From Talinum fruticosum (taxonomy: Eukaryota; Streptophyta; Magnoliopsida; Caryophyllales; Talinaceae), in assembly GCA_021018815.1 (NCBI GenBank), contig JAITYX010000032.1, forward strand, positions 682,001 to 746,000: a DNA stretch of 64,000 nucleotides, in the 5' to 3' direction. The notes beneath the pieces are model-generated. The model ran no database searches, had not been told where the DNA came from, and was given only the letters and a program-made list of their open reading frames with translations. Positions 37,558 through 51,650 of this stretch are shown here, piece by piece (position 1 is the stretch's first letter; each line of letters begins with the position of its first letter). A program made the translations under genes and the position numbers.

Positions 37558-37830
37558 ATAGCTCATCATCATCATTGAGGTCAATAGGGATGAACACGAT
37601 CAATTGGTCCCTACAAGTAGGGCACGTAAAAGGACGGGACTTGAGCCATGCATGGATGCACCCAACATGGTAGCAATGCTTGTATTTGGGCAATACCCGG
37701 GTCTGTTGGCCCTCGGTCTCCCTTCAATGCTGACTATGCAAAATAGAACATCTAAATTCGATTTCGCTCGATATGTTATGACCCTATTCTGATCCGAACT
37801 TAAACTCGGTACCTAACTATGTGAAGAAGA
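37558..37830 (-). pseudogene. RING-H2 finger relic
   Basis: On the minus strand one frame reads RVLPKYKHCYHVGCIHAWL, then CPTCRDQL, VFIPIDL and a Asp-rich end before TAG. This is the second half of a RING-H2 domain. The third zinc ligand is Tyr instead of Cys (PKY for PKC), the first Cys pair upstream reads C-S-I-L, and an in-frame TGA lies between them. No promoter or start is visible, and an (AT)n tract follows upstream. It is a dead copy of an ATL-like gene. Confidence 0.6.
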
Positions 37831-37892
37831 TGATGGTGACAAATATTACTATTTTGTCCACAACCTACTTGAGATGGTACGTTGTTGTGTTA

Positions 37893-37893
<1 letters not shown>

Positions 37894-37943
<50 letters not shown>
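37894..37943. repeat. (AT)n microsatellite
   Basis: About 25 AT units next to the RING relic. Confidence 0.9.
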
Positions 37944-37946
<3 letters not shown>

Positions 37947-40054
37947 AAATATACATTTGAAGCTAGCGGGGCTACTTTGGTAAAATACTAGTAAATTACT
38001 CTTGTGGCCATTTTTCTTTGTCAATATCTTTTTTCTTTTTTTTTCTTTGAAATCACATATTTTTAAGATTGATGAACGTCTTTTTTTAAAATAAAAAAAT
38101 CAAGGCCTAGAGTAAACTAGATAAAATTAAGGTAGATACAATAAGTTAAAAATTAAAACAAGTAAGATGCGATAAATCCAAACTCGTCATAATCGTTAGT
38201 AATACGTCATAAAGGAACTTATCAGTAACTTATAAATTCCCTAAATAAAGGGGATTTAAACCCCTTGATTGAACTCAATCATGGATGGCGGGGTTGATGC
38301 CTTCATGCATGTTAATCTCACAATTAACTATCTATACTTTTTGAATTGGTTTTCGAAGTTCCATTGAATACCCAAGAGTAATGGAATTTGAGGTTAGTAA
38401 TCAACATTATCTTGATTTGTAACTCAAATTATTAAATGTTCGATTTTATGGGTGAAAAACCTTTACCGTTCACTCCACTCCTTTACATTTCTTACTACTC
38501 CTTCACACTTAGAAGACATATTCTAAGTGTCTTTATATGACGTAAAAACTCTGTCCAATCAAGCATACATTCTCATACTATCAAAAATATGAATGTTCAT
38601 TAATTTCATGGACTTAAGACGTAGGACGTGAGGAATTAACACACTCATCAATTACATGCAAATAATTGGCTAGCCAATCAGTTATCCTCTTGAAAAGAGC
38701 GAGGAGTGCTTTTAATGCACACCTTCACCACTTGTCAAGACATGATTGGGTAAAAAAAAAAGACAATGGTGGTTGTGTGGGACCTCCAGTATCTTGGTGA
38801 GCAGAGGGAGGGAAGCATGACTCTTAACAGGAAGCCTAGCTACATAGTATGAAGGGCAGTGACCTAACTATTATGGGACCATCCCCCACGCTAAGGGCAG
38901 GTGACAACAAAATAGGGTAGTTTGAGTTCTTTTTTCCCTCCATAATGGCCTCTTTGTAGGACCCTTGATGCCAAACTTTTGGAATCCAATGTTTGACATG
39001 GCCCTTCTTCCTTTTATTCATCCCTTGATTGGCTTTTGCTTTAGGGTTTCTCCCCCTTAGCTTGCCTCCTTTCTTTGATGCCACCCTTTGTTAATGGGGT
39101 TGAGGAGGAAGTAGTTTGCCTCTGAATTTGCAACCATCAATCAAGCTTCCAATTGATAACAGACTTATAGGTGTGATCAGTTTGAGTCAAGTCAGTGCAG
39201 GTTGATATAAAATTTCATTCACCTTTATTTCGATGATCCATAAGTCAGTTTGATCATTAAATTTTTATATTATATTTAGGTTATTTGGGTTTGTTGATTA
39301 TGTACAATGAGGTTTACCTTTATCCCACTCATAGTCATAATTCATGTCTTTTTTTTGTTTAAAGAAGTATAAAGGTCAGCACAATACTAATAGGAGAGGA
39401 GTGAATCGAAATTGAGATTTGATATACTTGGAACTCCAGTCTTCACCGTTATACCAAGACCTCATTTTATATATGATGAGTAAATGATCTTGACATTCCA
39501 TTATTATTATTGAGTTCTCTATAATACACCAATCAACTATTCATCAGAGGCCCCCTTTGCCATCAAATCATTATCCACACAACCACAACCAAATTAAATC
39601 CTGAATTGTTGCTTTCAATCCAAATCCACACTCACTTGTATTTATCTCCCTATTGAAGTTATCCGTTCATCCCCAATACTTCCTTTCTCATCATTTTTGT
39701 ATTTTACTTTACATTGATGTATAATCAAACACTCCCTTGCGTTTTCACAAACAATATTTCTATATTAGTTGTGACATTTTAAACAAATTATTTTCACTTC
39801 TCTTATGCACCTTTGTCGTTTCAAATGATTCCGATATCTCAAAATTGTTGATATATCACATTAGTAATTTAAAGGTTAAATTCACCTTTACAAAAAAGAA
39901 AAAGGGTAAATTCAAAAAATTTATAAAAAATTTTAGAAAATATGACAGTATATGTTCTCCGTCGAATATAACTGCTAACAAAATATGTTTATAATGGGCT
40001 ATGATGGCATATTATCTTTTTTTTTTTTGGGAAGCATTAATTAATCATATTAAG

Positions 40055-40245
40055 GGCATGTTCGATTTGGTTGTGAAAAACTAGTTATTGGTTGTTATGA
40101 AATGTTATGATTAGTTATTAACTGTTACTGAACTGTTACGACTCGTTATGAGTGGTTACAATTAGTTGAAATTAGTTATTATGAGCTGCTAACTGTTACG
40201 AGCTTTTATGATTAACGTTTAATTGTTACACGTTGTTGTGAGTTG
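40055..40245 (+). repeat. Repeat rich in GTTATNAACTGTTA motifs, copy 1
   Basis: Begins near TTCGATTTGGTTGTGAAAAAC and contains many spaced variants of TTAGTTATTA and ACTGTTACGA. It looks like a subterminal-repeat MITE. A diverged relative lies at 42448. Confidence 0.5.
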
Positions 40246-42447
40246 TTGGTTACTAGCATTTATTTTGCTTTTAATTAGAAGAGAAGAGATTAGGGAGAAA
40301 GCCTTTCATTCCCTCCCTAATATGTCTTTTGCCAAAAATCTAAGAAGAAATAGAGAAAGATATGATTTCCATAGGATGGGGACTCAACTTTTTCATGATA
40401 TTCCAATCTATCCTATATTCGATGGATAAGATCTTTGTAATAATTAGGGGGCGTGTATTATCGTAAGGAGACGGATTTTCTACTTGATATGAGGTGAAAA
40501 TGTCTCATATGTTTACACAAAATTAGGAATGAGAAATCATACTTTCTTTTTCTTTGGCTAAAAGAAGAAAATCATACTTCATACAATATTATTGTAGTTT
40601 TTTTCTTTATGAAATTTACTAGAATAGAAGCGAACACGTCCTTACACTTAACTGCGTATTGAGCTTGAAGTGTAGATTTATACTGATACATATTCAAAAA
40701 TTATCTCAATTAAAAGTTTAAATTAATGGTTGAAGGCCTACGAAAAGATTTATACTCTAACAAGTGTAAAGATATGAATTAACTATAATAATTAACTATT
40801 TTGAAGGTGTTAGTATTTTGATAATAAGATCCATTCTTGAGCAAATGGATTCCTACACTATATGCAAGAAAATGAAGAATATTATTTAAGATTTATACAT
40901 TGTCCGAATTAACCAAACCTTTTTTTCGATTTTAATAGATGTACTCAAGGCACATGAGGTAAACATAACTCAACAGTTACAAAAATAATCGGACAAATTA
41001 AAGTAGTCAAAATATAAAAAATCAACAATAACATTGACATATGTCGGTCAATATACGACCTAGTTTACCAAGTAAAATCCACTTCTTCACGATGTTTAAA
41101 CTTCCTTCCTCATAAGACTTTAGAATAGCTTCACTTTCTGTCTCATCAGCAATTAACCAAGCCTTAATGAAGTGTTCTAATCATTACATTGCAAATGAGG
41201 CGCAATATAATGACTAACGTAGGCTGAATTCGAACCCAAATCTTCGATAGCAATTTTCACACACTTTATTAGTTGAGACAATTGACACTAATAGACAACA
41301 AGCATTTTTATCGTATGTAATTTGACCAATTCTACAGGTGCACATAAAAAAGAGGCCAGATATTTATGATATAGTAATATTTAAGATATGCTTTTTGTGA
41401 CCCTTTTAATAGCTTAAGTCACATGTTTATGTTACATGGATTGTTTGTTTGACAAGATTGCAATTAGTAAAAGCCTCACTAATTAATTTTGCCTCATCAA
41501 GGCATATGTCCGTTATATACTCCTCCTTTATGCCTTTTAACGTTGAAATGTCGACACCTACAATTTTTTTAATTAGGCTGGTAATAATAATATAATGCAC
41601 CATTGATTTTATGTTAATTAATTCTACGTGCCAATTAATCTCTTTAAATCATTCCCTGATTGATGACGTAGAAAAAGGGGCTTAATTATTTTAATTGGTA
41701 TATACTGATCTCATGAAAGGAAGTTCGTGGTGCGTATTAATTAATTTGGAAAATTTTAATTTTCGATATAACTTTGAGTGCACATATAATCTCAGGTTTA
41801 ATGGTGAGATTTTATTTAAAGAAATAAATATCCAATCATTTAAATTAATTTATGTCAGTTAATAATGAACTTAGATTACTATACTAGATTCGAACCGAGT
41901 CAAGTCGAATCCGCCAAACTCGAAGCTCAACTCATAAGTATCTTTTGTAGCTCGAGCTGAGCTCGTGGCTCTCGCCAAAAAGTATGTATGATTGTTTAAA
42001 ACAAAAAGATTATTATCATTAAATCCTAAAAGCAAACGGTCATATAATTATTAGCAACTTAACAAAAAGATTTTCAGTTAGTATTTTTTAATAATAAGAA
42101 GAATAAAAATATTACTGATCTGTCTGAATCACTTGTGATTTCTTCTAGCAACCCAGAGCCCAATCATTCATTAATGCATGCCAAAATTAATATTTACAAT
42201 GTTGTATTCTAGGAAAGTTTGGTAATGTGATTCCAAGAAATTAATCAAGAAATTTGTTTTTATGTCAAAACCCACCACACATCTTTTAATTTAATGTCAC
42301 TACCCACTCTCTCATAATAGAGGAGTGGGCAAAGGAGATTGCTTTTTATTATATGGATGTGGACATGTAAAATATAAACTTAAATTTACCCATTAGAATT
42401 TGGATGATTTGTGTTATAGGGTTAGCTTCTTTTTCTTTTTCATAGTC

Positions 42448-42620
42448 GGTTTGGTTAGCTATTAAAAACCAGCTTGTTAGCTGTTGTAAGTTATTATAAA
42501 CTGCTTTGAGTGGTTTGTGATTAACTATTATGAGCGAGTTACAGGTATTATATCATTAGTGTTTAGCAGTGTACGAGATGTTATTAGTTATTAACTGTTA
42601 TAAACGTTGTTATAGAAGCC
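42448..42620 (+). repeat. Repeat rich in GTTATNAACTGTTA motifs, copy 2
   Basis: Begins TCGGTTTGGTTAGCTATTAAAAACC and carries the same kind of motifs (TTAGTTATTAACTGTTATAA) as the copy 2.4 kb upstream. Confidence 0.5.
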
Positions 42621-45358
42621 CTCAATAACTTTAATATAATTTTTTCGCTTATGTTCTATTATAGTGAATTGACATGAATATATATTTCTCCTCAATCATT
42701 GGGTAGCCTTTCTTATAATATATACCATATTACATATGTCTCCATCAATCTAAGTTGTATGTTGTCAAATTAAGGCTCTCATCAAAAGTAATTAGTGGAG
42801 TAAACACGTCAAGCCATGGAGTTGCTTTCACTAAATATTCTAATTTTGAAGATATGTATTTGTTTAAAAAGTAAGCACCTCATCAAAGAGCAACGTTATC
42901 CACTAGTGTACTTCGTCTTGATATAAGATTTTTTTTATTTTATTTTTTATGCGGAACAGTCTTGATAATATTTAATACCTAAGTAAGGAGCAGTATAATA
43001 TTAATGTTTTGTGTTTCAAATCAAAATGCTTATAATTTAATGTGTTGTTCGATATAGTTTAGTTCTATAGTTAAAAGTGTCGTATATTGTGTTAGAGTAT
43101 AAATTTATTTATGAACCTTCAATCATTAGTTTAAATTTTTGGTTAAGTTGGTTTTTGAACATGGTATAAGAAGGTTTGTGAGTGAGAGTTCTTCGATTCG
43201 AATTTTAACAGACCTCCATATTGATCATTAAAGAAGATAAGGAAGAACATTATTGTTTTTACGTACACTTCAAACCTAAAAGACATTCGATGTCGTACAC
43301 TCAATTATGGTAAATGGTTTGGCTTGTATTAGGTCAATCAAAGAGGTTTGAATCCTTATTTCTTCGTTCTCCACCCCCTTCTCCGGTTTTGCATGTTCGT
43401 AATAAAACCAAACAAGAACAGTAAGTTAGCTACAACTAATACAAAACATTTAGGTCGGGTGCCAGCTATATCTCTCTCTTACTCTTTTGAAGAGACCCAT
43501 TCATGGCTATAACTTCACGCTTTCACTTTTATTAATAAAAAGTCATGACATATACAAAGACAATTTTTTAAAAAGAATAAATCTAAAATATCAAAATAGA
43601 TATCTATTTTAATAAAATTAATAATAAATATATTTCCATTCGACTCTATACTTATAACATCAATTTGGCTACATGTTAAGATTTTGTGGAGCCTAATGGG
43701 TGTTTCAACTCAGAAAAATTGCAGTTCAAGGCTTGGAACAGCTAGCACGACCCGAGGGGCAAGAGAAATGGTCATTTTACATGGCCAGAAAAGCGGACCA
43801 GCACCTAGCGTTCGCCAACACGGCCGTATTGGTTGTTGGCTTTTCATTCGCAACTGTTTTTCGTTCATTTTCGTCACTTTCTTGCATTTAAGGCTCGATA
43901 TTATGGTTGTAAGATTGTTTGTAGGCCTCCATTGTTGAGTGTAGCAAGGTGTAGCAGTTTATAATAGTTAGAAAAAGAAATTTCTTATACGGTACCAAAG
44001 AAATTGCTTTTCCAATTTTGAATTTTTTACGTTAAATTCTTATGTCTCTTTATTCTTGTTCTTTTTATTGTTTGTGAGAGTGAACTCCCGATCCTAACAC
44101 CACAAATCGTGTTCCGCTATCCCATTTTAACAATTGCATAATACTACTTTATTTGTAACCAAATTGTGCAATGAATAATCAATGAAACCTAAAAATGACA
44201 TAGAAAATTAGGTAAAGTGGTTCAAATCTCTGCAAATTTATGGGTTAGTTAAGTATAATTAAACAGAAAAATTGGGTGAGTCTCCATCAGTATAATGGTT
44301 CACATGACTATACCCATAAAATTCAAAGGTTCTCAGTGGTGGAAAACCCAGGTGGTGGTGGGCTCTTTTCAGTTTGCTTATTATGCTTTAATCACTGGAA
44401 TGGAAGTTTTTTTAACATATTTTCATGCCCCCAAATTAACTCTGTCCTCTAATTTAATTGCTCATTATTAGAGGGGACCCCTTATTTAGTGATTAATTAC
44501 CTCAAATTAATTAAGTGCTGGAAGTAATCCCACTTTTTAAAATTGTCTTCTTTACCTGTTTTGACAAATTAAATTTAGTCGAATTTATATATAAAAACTC
44601 ATTTAAGTGAACTTAAGTGGAGGATACCATTTCATGACCTAATGATTAATTAAACATATTTTTTATAGTTATAAAATAAAATATATATTAACTAAACATA
44701 TTTTTCATATACTTTAAAAGAACACAGAGGAAGAACTTAGTCCTTTTCTCCCTTAAACCTATTTGAATATTTTTTAATATCATTTATTAATCCGAGACAG
44801 TTTTTCACACCGGAGTTTAAATATTTTGTTACCTTCTCTCGTAACTAGTTGGAACCTCGTGTAATTCTTATAAGCTAGAGTTTTGGAAGGTTACTTTCGA
44901 CTTATTCTCTATACGTATGCTCATCAACAAAATTTTAAAATGGCATGTTTTAGTGTTATAACTAAAATTTTTGAGAGTAAATTCTTAAATGAATTACAAT
45001 ATTTATTGGAGCATAATTATTAAAATATTGTTACCAATTGAACTTATTTAATGAGGAAAGAGCTATTAATTAATAATTTTAATACGTCTTGTAATTAAAT
45101 TAACAAAGTTCGCTTGCCCTTTGAAGAAAATTAAGAAAATACAATATTAATAATGCATGGTTATGAGAAGTATTGATAAATTGTTTTGTGGGTTGGTGGT
45201 CCAATGAAGACGACACCAAATATATGTATAATCACTCACGTTAATCATCTTATCTAGTTTAGAAATAGTAGTGCATTATTTTTTTATTATTTTGGGGACA
45301 CATATTAAAATATAGCTAAAATTCCATAGTTTTGACAACTGTGACAATCTTGCTTTTC

Positions 45359-45359
45359 C

Positions 45360-45394
<35 letters not shown>

Positions 45395-45395
45395 G
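45359..45395. repeat. (AAT)n microsatellite
   Basis: About twelve AAT units. Confidence 0.9.
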
Positions 45396-48300
45396 TAGGG
45401 GCCAAACCTAAACCTTGATATGCCAAATTTCGTCCAATTCAGTTATGCGAATTTGTTTGACTTGAAAAAAAGCACCATTTAATATACGTCCTGTTTTAAT
45501 GAGGTTTATTGAAATTAATATATATATAATCTTATATCTACAAATAAAGGTGTCGATTTTGAGGGATCCATCTTTTAAGTAAATATATATGATAATTTAC
45601 CGACTAACATACATGACAGAGTAGCAAGACAGGACAAATTGAAATGGAAGTGTGGCCAAACAATAACATGGTGTTGTATGAAGGGATAAAGTTTCCTCCA
45701 AGTTGTACGTGTATTGGAAAAACAATGACACTTAACTAATTATAAGTAAATTAAATTGTGACAATCATAAGCTCAAGTTGGCTGATGTTATTAAAGAAAT
45801 GCCAAGGTCACATCTACGTGCTGCTCGAGTCATGTCTCGGTTTTAGGTGGGAATTCTATGGATATCTCTATTTCAAACTTACAATCTCGAACAAATTAAG
45901 TCTAAAATCTTGTTAAGTTAGTTTCTTTTTACGAGAAAAATGGCTCGTTTTAGATTTGAAATTAAGCCCTCCAAAAGTTCAAGATGAAAGGTCCCTCATA
46001 TACCATTTGAGTTAGAGCTCATCGGGCTATACCCCTTGCACTTGACACTTGATTTTTTTATGAATAGAATTTAGTAAAAATAATAATTCTCGAAATAAGT
46101 ATCATCTTTTTTAAATCATATTGACAAGTATGTCAATATGCCTCAACAAGAAAATCTATGACTTTATTCTAAATCACAAATTAAAAAAATCTTTTTGTAT
46201 ATACATTTTGTTTTTTTTTAATATATAAATTGTTATCAAACTATCTAATTGAGCTCTATATAAGAACACTATATGAAACTCACTCATTTTAGTAGTTTCA
46301 ACCACTAGGTTTATGCTATTACTTGGGCCCCTATTGGACTTCCAAACTTGGATCCAAGTTGGGCCAATCCGTTATATTGGGCTATGAGCTCCAAACCTTC
46401 TTGTACTAATTTTCTTAGTTTGGAATTATTGAGTGAAATTATGTATTAGGATTACGTCGTAGAGTTATGTTTTATTGAAAATGTATTTGAGATTTTTTTA
46501 AAAAATCATATAGATTATTTTGGATTAAATTTGATACGAAATACAATTAGATTTTCATAATCTTTATTAAGATTTTTTTTTCTTATAAAGATAATTGCGA
46601 ACAAATAATATAATCTTGGGATCCTTAATCTAATCTACTAGTCCACTTCGAACTACATCCCATATGATTAGGTGGATATTTCTTTAGCTTCCAAACATAA
46701 ATCCTGTCAAATAATTACGGCTACTCCATGATTAATGTGTGTCATGTGTATTTTTTTAAAAGTTTATTTATCATATATAACTTGCAATGTATACGACTTT
46801 TGAAAATATGTACTCTCAAGATACTGGTATAAGATCTAAATGCGTATAACTAAGCTTTTATAGTTTTTTTTTTTTTTTTTTTGGACATCGAAGGAGTAAG
46901 TTTCATTTTTGAATAGTTTTTCTTTTTTTTTTTTTTTTTAGTATGGAAGGAATAATTTTAATTTTCAAGTAGTAGAGTATATGTCAAACTTAGAGATTGG
47001 GGTATACTACTTTTAGAGGTGGTTGTAGGGAGGTGAAACATCAAAATTATGCCAATTTAATAAGTCTAGGCACAAGAATAATATAAAAAGAAAAAGAAAA
47101 TCATAAAAAGAAGGTATCGAGGAAAAAAGGATTCTTTTCATTGGGGTGTTCCCATTTGTCATTTATTAATAGATTTATTATTTAATTTCTTGAAGATTTT
47201 TGAGTCTTTTTCACACCTACGTAACTTATGACTTCAAAATATAATTTTAAATATTCCGTACAAATGTTTTTCTTTTTCCTTTTTTTGGGGGTTTGCGAGA
47301 CTATTCATCTTTCTTTGCGGCTCGTCGGTCGCATATAAATTCGCAATTATTGTCAACGGTTTGTCGGCTCCGGCCCGGTTGCTTCCTTTAATTTGTGATT
47401 TATTTTACATTAGTAAAGGTTAGACTTCTACTGATCACTATTAAATTAACTAATTTAATGGCATAAAAAAATTCTATTTAATTAATTTATAGATTAAGCT
47501 CTGGATTTTATAAATGATGAATATGTGTGAAAAATGAGGGAGATGACCCCCTATTTATAATCTTTTTGAGCTAGGGTTGAGTTGGGTTTTGAGCCCCCAA
47601 CCGTAATTTAGTAATTATTTTTTAAAAGAAATATTTACTATTTACTACGTCATCAGCGACACCCGTTAGTTTCTAATTGGTCGAAATTTAATTTATTTTT
47701 ATTTTAATTTTAAAGGCCTTCCGAAGCTAATTTCGACACATAACAAGAAAAAAATAATTTAGTTTTCCACGTGATAGCATCTAGTTGACTAATGAATTTT
47801 TGTCTCCTACAATACTCAATCCATTTCAAAATACATGTCACTTTAACGATTTTCTTTTATTTGACTTGGTTTATTTGAAGAGCTTGAATAAATATATGTC
47901 ATGAGAGGAACTTATATAGTTTGCAAAGAAACCGGAGGTACCTACATAGGGGATGAAGTTATAGCAAAGGAGAAATTCGACAAGATATTGAAACACAATG
48001 AACAAAAGACGATTTTTGTGCCTTAGTTGTTCAATGGTGTAAACATTTAGCATGGTCGAGGGTAGCATATCTTTCATAGTGTATGTATGTTGGTTTAGGA
48101 CGGTATCATCATATATATGAAAATCCATGCTCGAGATTAGTACCGATCTAGAGCCATTAGTAAGTTGCTCTTGGTTAGAATTTACAATTAAAATTTCTCT
48201 ACTTTTAGGTATTCACAAGAATTTTTATTGTCTTGTGTAATGTCGTAGATTGTTAAAGGTATTTATATTATATTGGGTGTCATTTTCATACTCTTTTGGA

Positions 48301-49130
48301 GACAAGTCAATTTTCGAAAAATAAAATGTTGGACCATCTTATTTAAACTGTGCCATTTTCTCTAAATCAATTTTATATAAAGAAAAGTAAAATAGCAACG
48401 ATAAAAAAAACACAATATGTAGTTGGAGTGTATATTATATATAAAAGTTGAAATAGATACTTCAAAAGTATCATTTTCATTTTTAATAGTCTTTGCCTCA
48501 AACTAAAATGCAAAGGCATCCTTTAATTAGTTCTCTTCTTTTTTTAAAACTTATATATAATATATATCTACATATATAGTACTATATGACAATTATCATA
48601 TATGCTTTGTATATTTATTAATGATATCAATTTTTATATATTTTTTTCCTAATCCCTTCTCTTTTTCGAGAATTACTTCATGAAAAGGCAAAATATAAGA
48701 ATATCGGAGGATAAAAATTCTACCTAATAGACACCAAAAATACGCAAAACTCTACTAAAATAACTGACGATCAATATTTCACGAGATAGGCGGTTTCGAT
48801 TTATCCTCACAAATGCACTTCCTACAAAGTTGTTTCTTGCAAGGGAATAAAAACATATTCAGACTTGCATAGTTGAATGTCGAGTACCAACCCATGTGCA
48901 TATTCCCTTGAAGCAAAAGTTTTTCTTACTTATAAATGACACAACTACAGCTAATTAAATAATATACTCATAATCCAAATATTTCTCTCCCATGGTTGAC
49001 CATTAATTTCCTAATTATATAGTCCACGTAATATATGATTATCTTCAATATTCTTCGCCCATCCTAATCCCCACTGGTCATCTAGAATTCTCATTACCCT
49101 TTTTATTTTCCACTTTCCCAAAATAATAAA

Positions 49131-49400
49131 TATATATATATATATATATAAAAAGGAGAAAATCTCTCTCTCTCTCTCTGAGATGGAACGCGGAGACCGG
49201 TCAACCAACAAAACACAGCGGTGCATGTGGGATTGCCACGTAACCCACACCCTCTCCACATCAACACCGCCCCCTTTGGTACCTTATTTGGCACCTTCCC
49301 AGAACTTGGACCCACCTACTCTCTCTCTCTCTCTCCTTGCAATAATGTATATATAACACTCCGCCTCTCCCTCCTCTTAACCTCTCTCTCTGTCTCTTTC
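49131..49400 (+). promoter_or_regulatory. Promoter of the MGNYCC gene
   Basis: A TATATATAAC box at about 49347-49356 sits roughly 150 bp before the ATG at 49503. CT-repeat tracts lie on both sides (49164-49180 and 49320-49335, then the leader 49380-49420), typical of plant Y-patch promoters. An (AT)n tract lies at 49131-49151. Confidence 0.55.
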
Positions 49401-49502
49401 TCATCTTCTCTCTCTTTTCCTACCCTCCATTGCTCATATACTTCGCCTTGAGTAACGTAGAAATCGTACTGATTTGATTTGGTTCGGGTTCGGGATTTGG
49501 AA

Positions 49503-49894
49503 ATGGGTAACTATTGCTGTGGAATACCTCACGGATCATCATCATCGGCAGTGTGGGCCGCAGAGGATGAGTGGGAGCCCATGACGCAGCGGAGGTCCAA
49601 GGAGAGACAAGGCCTACTAGCTGGAGCTGGGCATCAGGATGTACATGATGATCATCAGTTATATTTATCCTCTGCGGAGGGGCGTACGGGGGTCAGCTGA
49701 GGATTAGGATATCAAAGAAACAGCTGGAGGAGTTGCTCAAGAAGATGGAGGGGAGTGGGGCCCAAAGGAAGAAGATGAAGGTTGATCAAGCTTTGTTGCA
49801 AAGGTTGATTGATGAGAGTTATGATATTGAGATTCATGATCATCATCAACGGCCGTGGAAGCCCGCCCTCCAAAGCATACCGGAGGTTAATTAG
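49503..49894 (+). CDS. Small plant protein with N-terminal MGNYCC acylation motif and conserved C-terminus, frameshifted
   Basis: Starts MGNYCCGIPHG: Gly2 with Asn3 is a myristoylation context and Cys5-Cys6 are candidate palmitoylation sites, so membrane attachment is likely (inference). The C-terminal half reads GGQLRIRISKKQLEELLKKM, ALLQRLIDESYDIE and RPWKPALQSIPEVN before TAG. The KKQLEELL plus RPW(K/R)P(A/S)LQSIPE layout is shared by a family of short plant proteins and recalls the C-terminus of PADRE (DUF4228) proteins; I do not know a proven function. The two halves are in different frames: the first stops at 49698-49700. One extra G in the GGGG run at 49679-49682 joins them as SSAEGAYGGQLRIRI, giving 130 aa. 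Confidence 0.75.
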
Positions 49895-51650
49895 GTTTGA
49901 TTGATTGATTGTATGCATGTGTATATGATGAAGAAAGTTACTACATATGCATGATTAATTATATATGTGAAGAGAAAATTCTTTTTAATTATAATTCTTG
50001 TGTGAATTATTATTGTAATTAATTAAAATTATAATTTTGCCTCCATTTGGTCTAGGGAGGTTACTTGTAATAGTGCACAACTTTTCTATCCCAAAAAAAA
50101 AATAAAAAATAGTGTACAAATTTGATTATATCCATTTTGGTGGCCTCAATTGACATGGTCCAGTCCATGCATAATAATGCATATCCTCAACTTGAATTTC
50201 TCCTCTACTAGTTGGCTTTGTTTTTATTTTTATTTTTTATTTTTTGTTTATTTTGGTGAATAATTTATAATATAATATAGCGGGAGAACATCCTCATTTG
50301 GACATATTTGAATATAACGTAGTAGAGTAAAGATTTGTTAGTTAAGATAAATATCGATAACTGTTTGGACTGTATGTTTATATATAAATAAATATAATTC
50401 ATCATTATTAACATGGTGATTTTATCTAAATTATGTGAATATTAAAAAGACAAATTAACAAAACGTCTCATTGAGGCACTCATAGCCAACCACATCATTG
50501 AGTAAATTTTGGCTGAGTTCACATATATGTGTTCTAAGGTTTATTTAACTCTTAAAAACTCGTAATTTGGGAAGGGTATCTTTAGATGAGACGTAAATAT
50601 TAAAGTGATAGTAGAATAACGAGTGGTCCATAAATGAACTAAAAACTATAGAGCGTGTGTCTTTTGATCCATCAATTTTTTGATCTTGAGAGTAGAGTCT
50701 CTAATTTTTATTCTCGATATTTGGTTCATTATCATCCAAACTTTTAGGTACGGGTTCGAGTAATCTCCCTCCCTCTAACATTTTTTTTTCATTTATGAAC
50801 AAATGATATTATAAATCAGAATTTATTTTCATTTCTCTTAATTTCAATTTATTTCCGCTCTATAAAACATTAGAGCTGCTTTAAAAATAGTGTGACCCTG
50901 AAGGCAAGCTCCTCAGCAAGGGAGTATAGGGCTAAAGTGGGCACCCTAAGATGACCAAATTGGATCTTAGCCCAACATAAATGGGCCAGCCCATAAGAAG
51001 CATTGGGCCAAGCCATGGTATGGTGGTTAGCAAAACCTGGTGTGAAAGTGTGAACTCTTCACGCTCCAAACAACGCGTGTAAGTCGCTCTTGAAACTTGG
51101 AGGGGACTTTTGTAGGGTTGACAAAATTTTGTAGATTAATTTGTTGGATTCTTTTGGATGGTTAATATAAATGTGATGTCTAGAGTGAGAGTAGTAGGTT
51201 ATGGTTAATTTTTATTTTTTTAAAATAGTTATTGAGTTTGAGTTTTTTTATTTTCAATAAATATTGAGTATGGCGAGTATGATTGATAGTAGTTTACCGT
51301 TGATTTTTTTAATCAACTATCCAAGAGAACATGAGCTAAAAAAATTAGGTATAGTTACAAATCTTTTGTTTCAATTTTAAATTTGGAGATTTTTTTCTAT
51401 TTATTCTTCGAACCTAATTTCTATTAACTCCTATTTGAGAATTATGGACAAAATTATTTTTCTTGATTTTACGATTTTTTAAAACTTATTTTATTCAAAA
51501 CTGACCTGAATTCAAGTTCTTACATTGAGACAACGATTATACCATTAATCCGAGATTAAAATTAGATGACATAACATTTAAGTAGAGAAATTTTTAATTT
51601 ATTTAGAAAAAGGACCATAAAAATAAGCAATGTATTTAAAAAAATTCATA
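49895..51650. other. Intergenic, no gene seen
   Basis: A+T-rich 3' flank of the MGNYCC gene. A more balanced patch at 50890-51115 holds GGTATGGTGGTTAGC and CTAAAGTGGGCACCC, possibly the remains of a tRNA-derived SINE, but boundaries are unclear. Confidence 0.4.

Larger units (their letters stand above)
37950..49100. other. Long gene-poor stretch
   Basis: No gene is supported in about 11 kb. It contains two copies of a GTTATNAACTGTTAT-rich repeat (separate entries), a Stowaway-like end near 47810 (CATTTCAAAATACATGTCAC), an (AAT)n tract at 45359-45395 and poly-T pairs at 46865-46950. Two short frames deserve mention only as unknowns: 38836-39084 (minus, basic, Lys/Gly-rich start) and 43700-43891 (plus, relatively G+C-rich). 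Neither shows a known motif or splice context. Confidence 0.5.

Noticed and set aside
38836..39084. Minus-strand basic open frame starting MASKKGGKLRGRNP
   Set aside because: Lys/Gly-rich start but no family match, no TATA or leader, and ends in unrelated sequence; probably chance.
43684..43938. Two overlapping plus-strand frames in a G+C-richer patch
   Set aside because: No recognised motif, no splice-linked exons and no promoter; left as an unknown.
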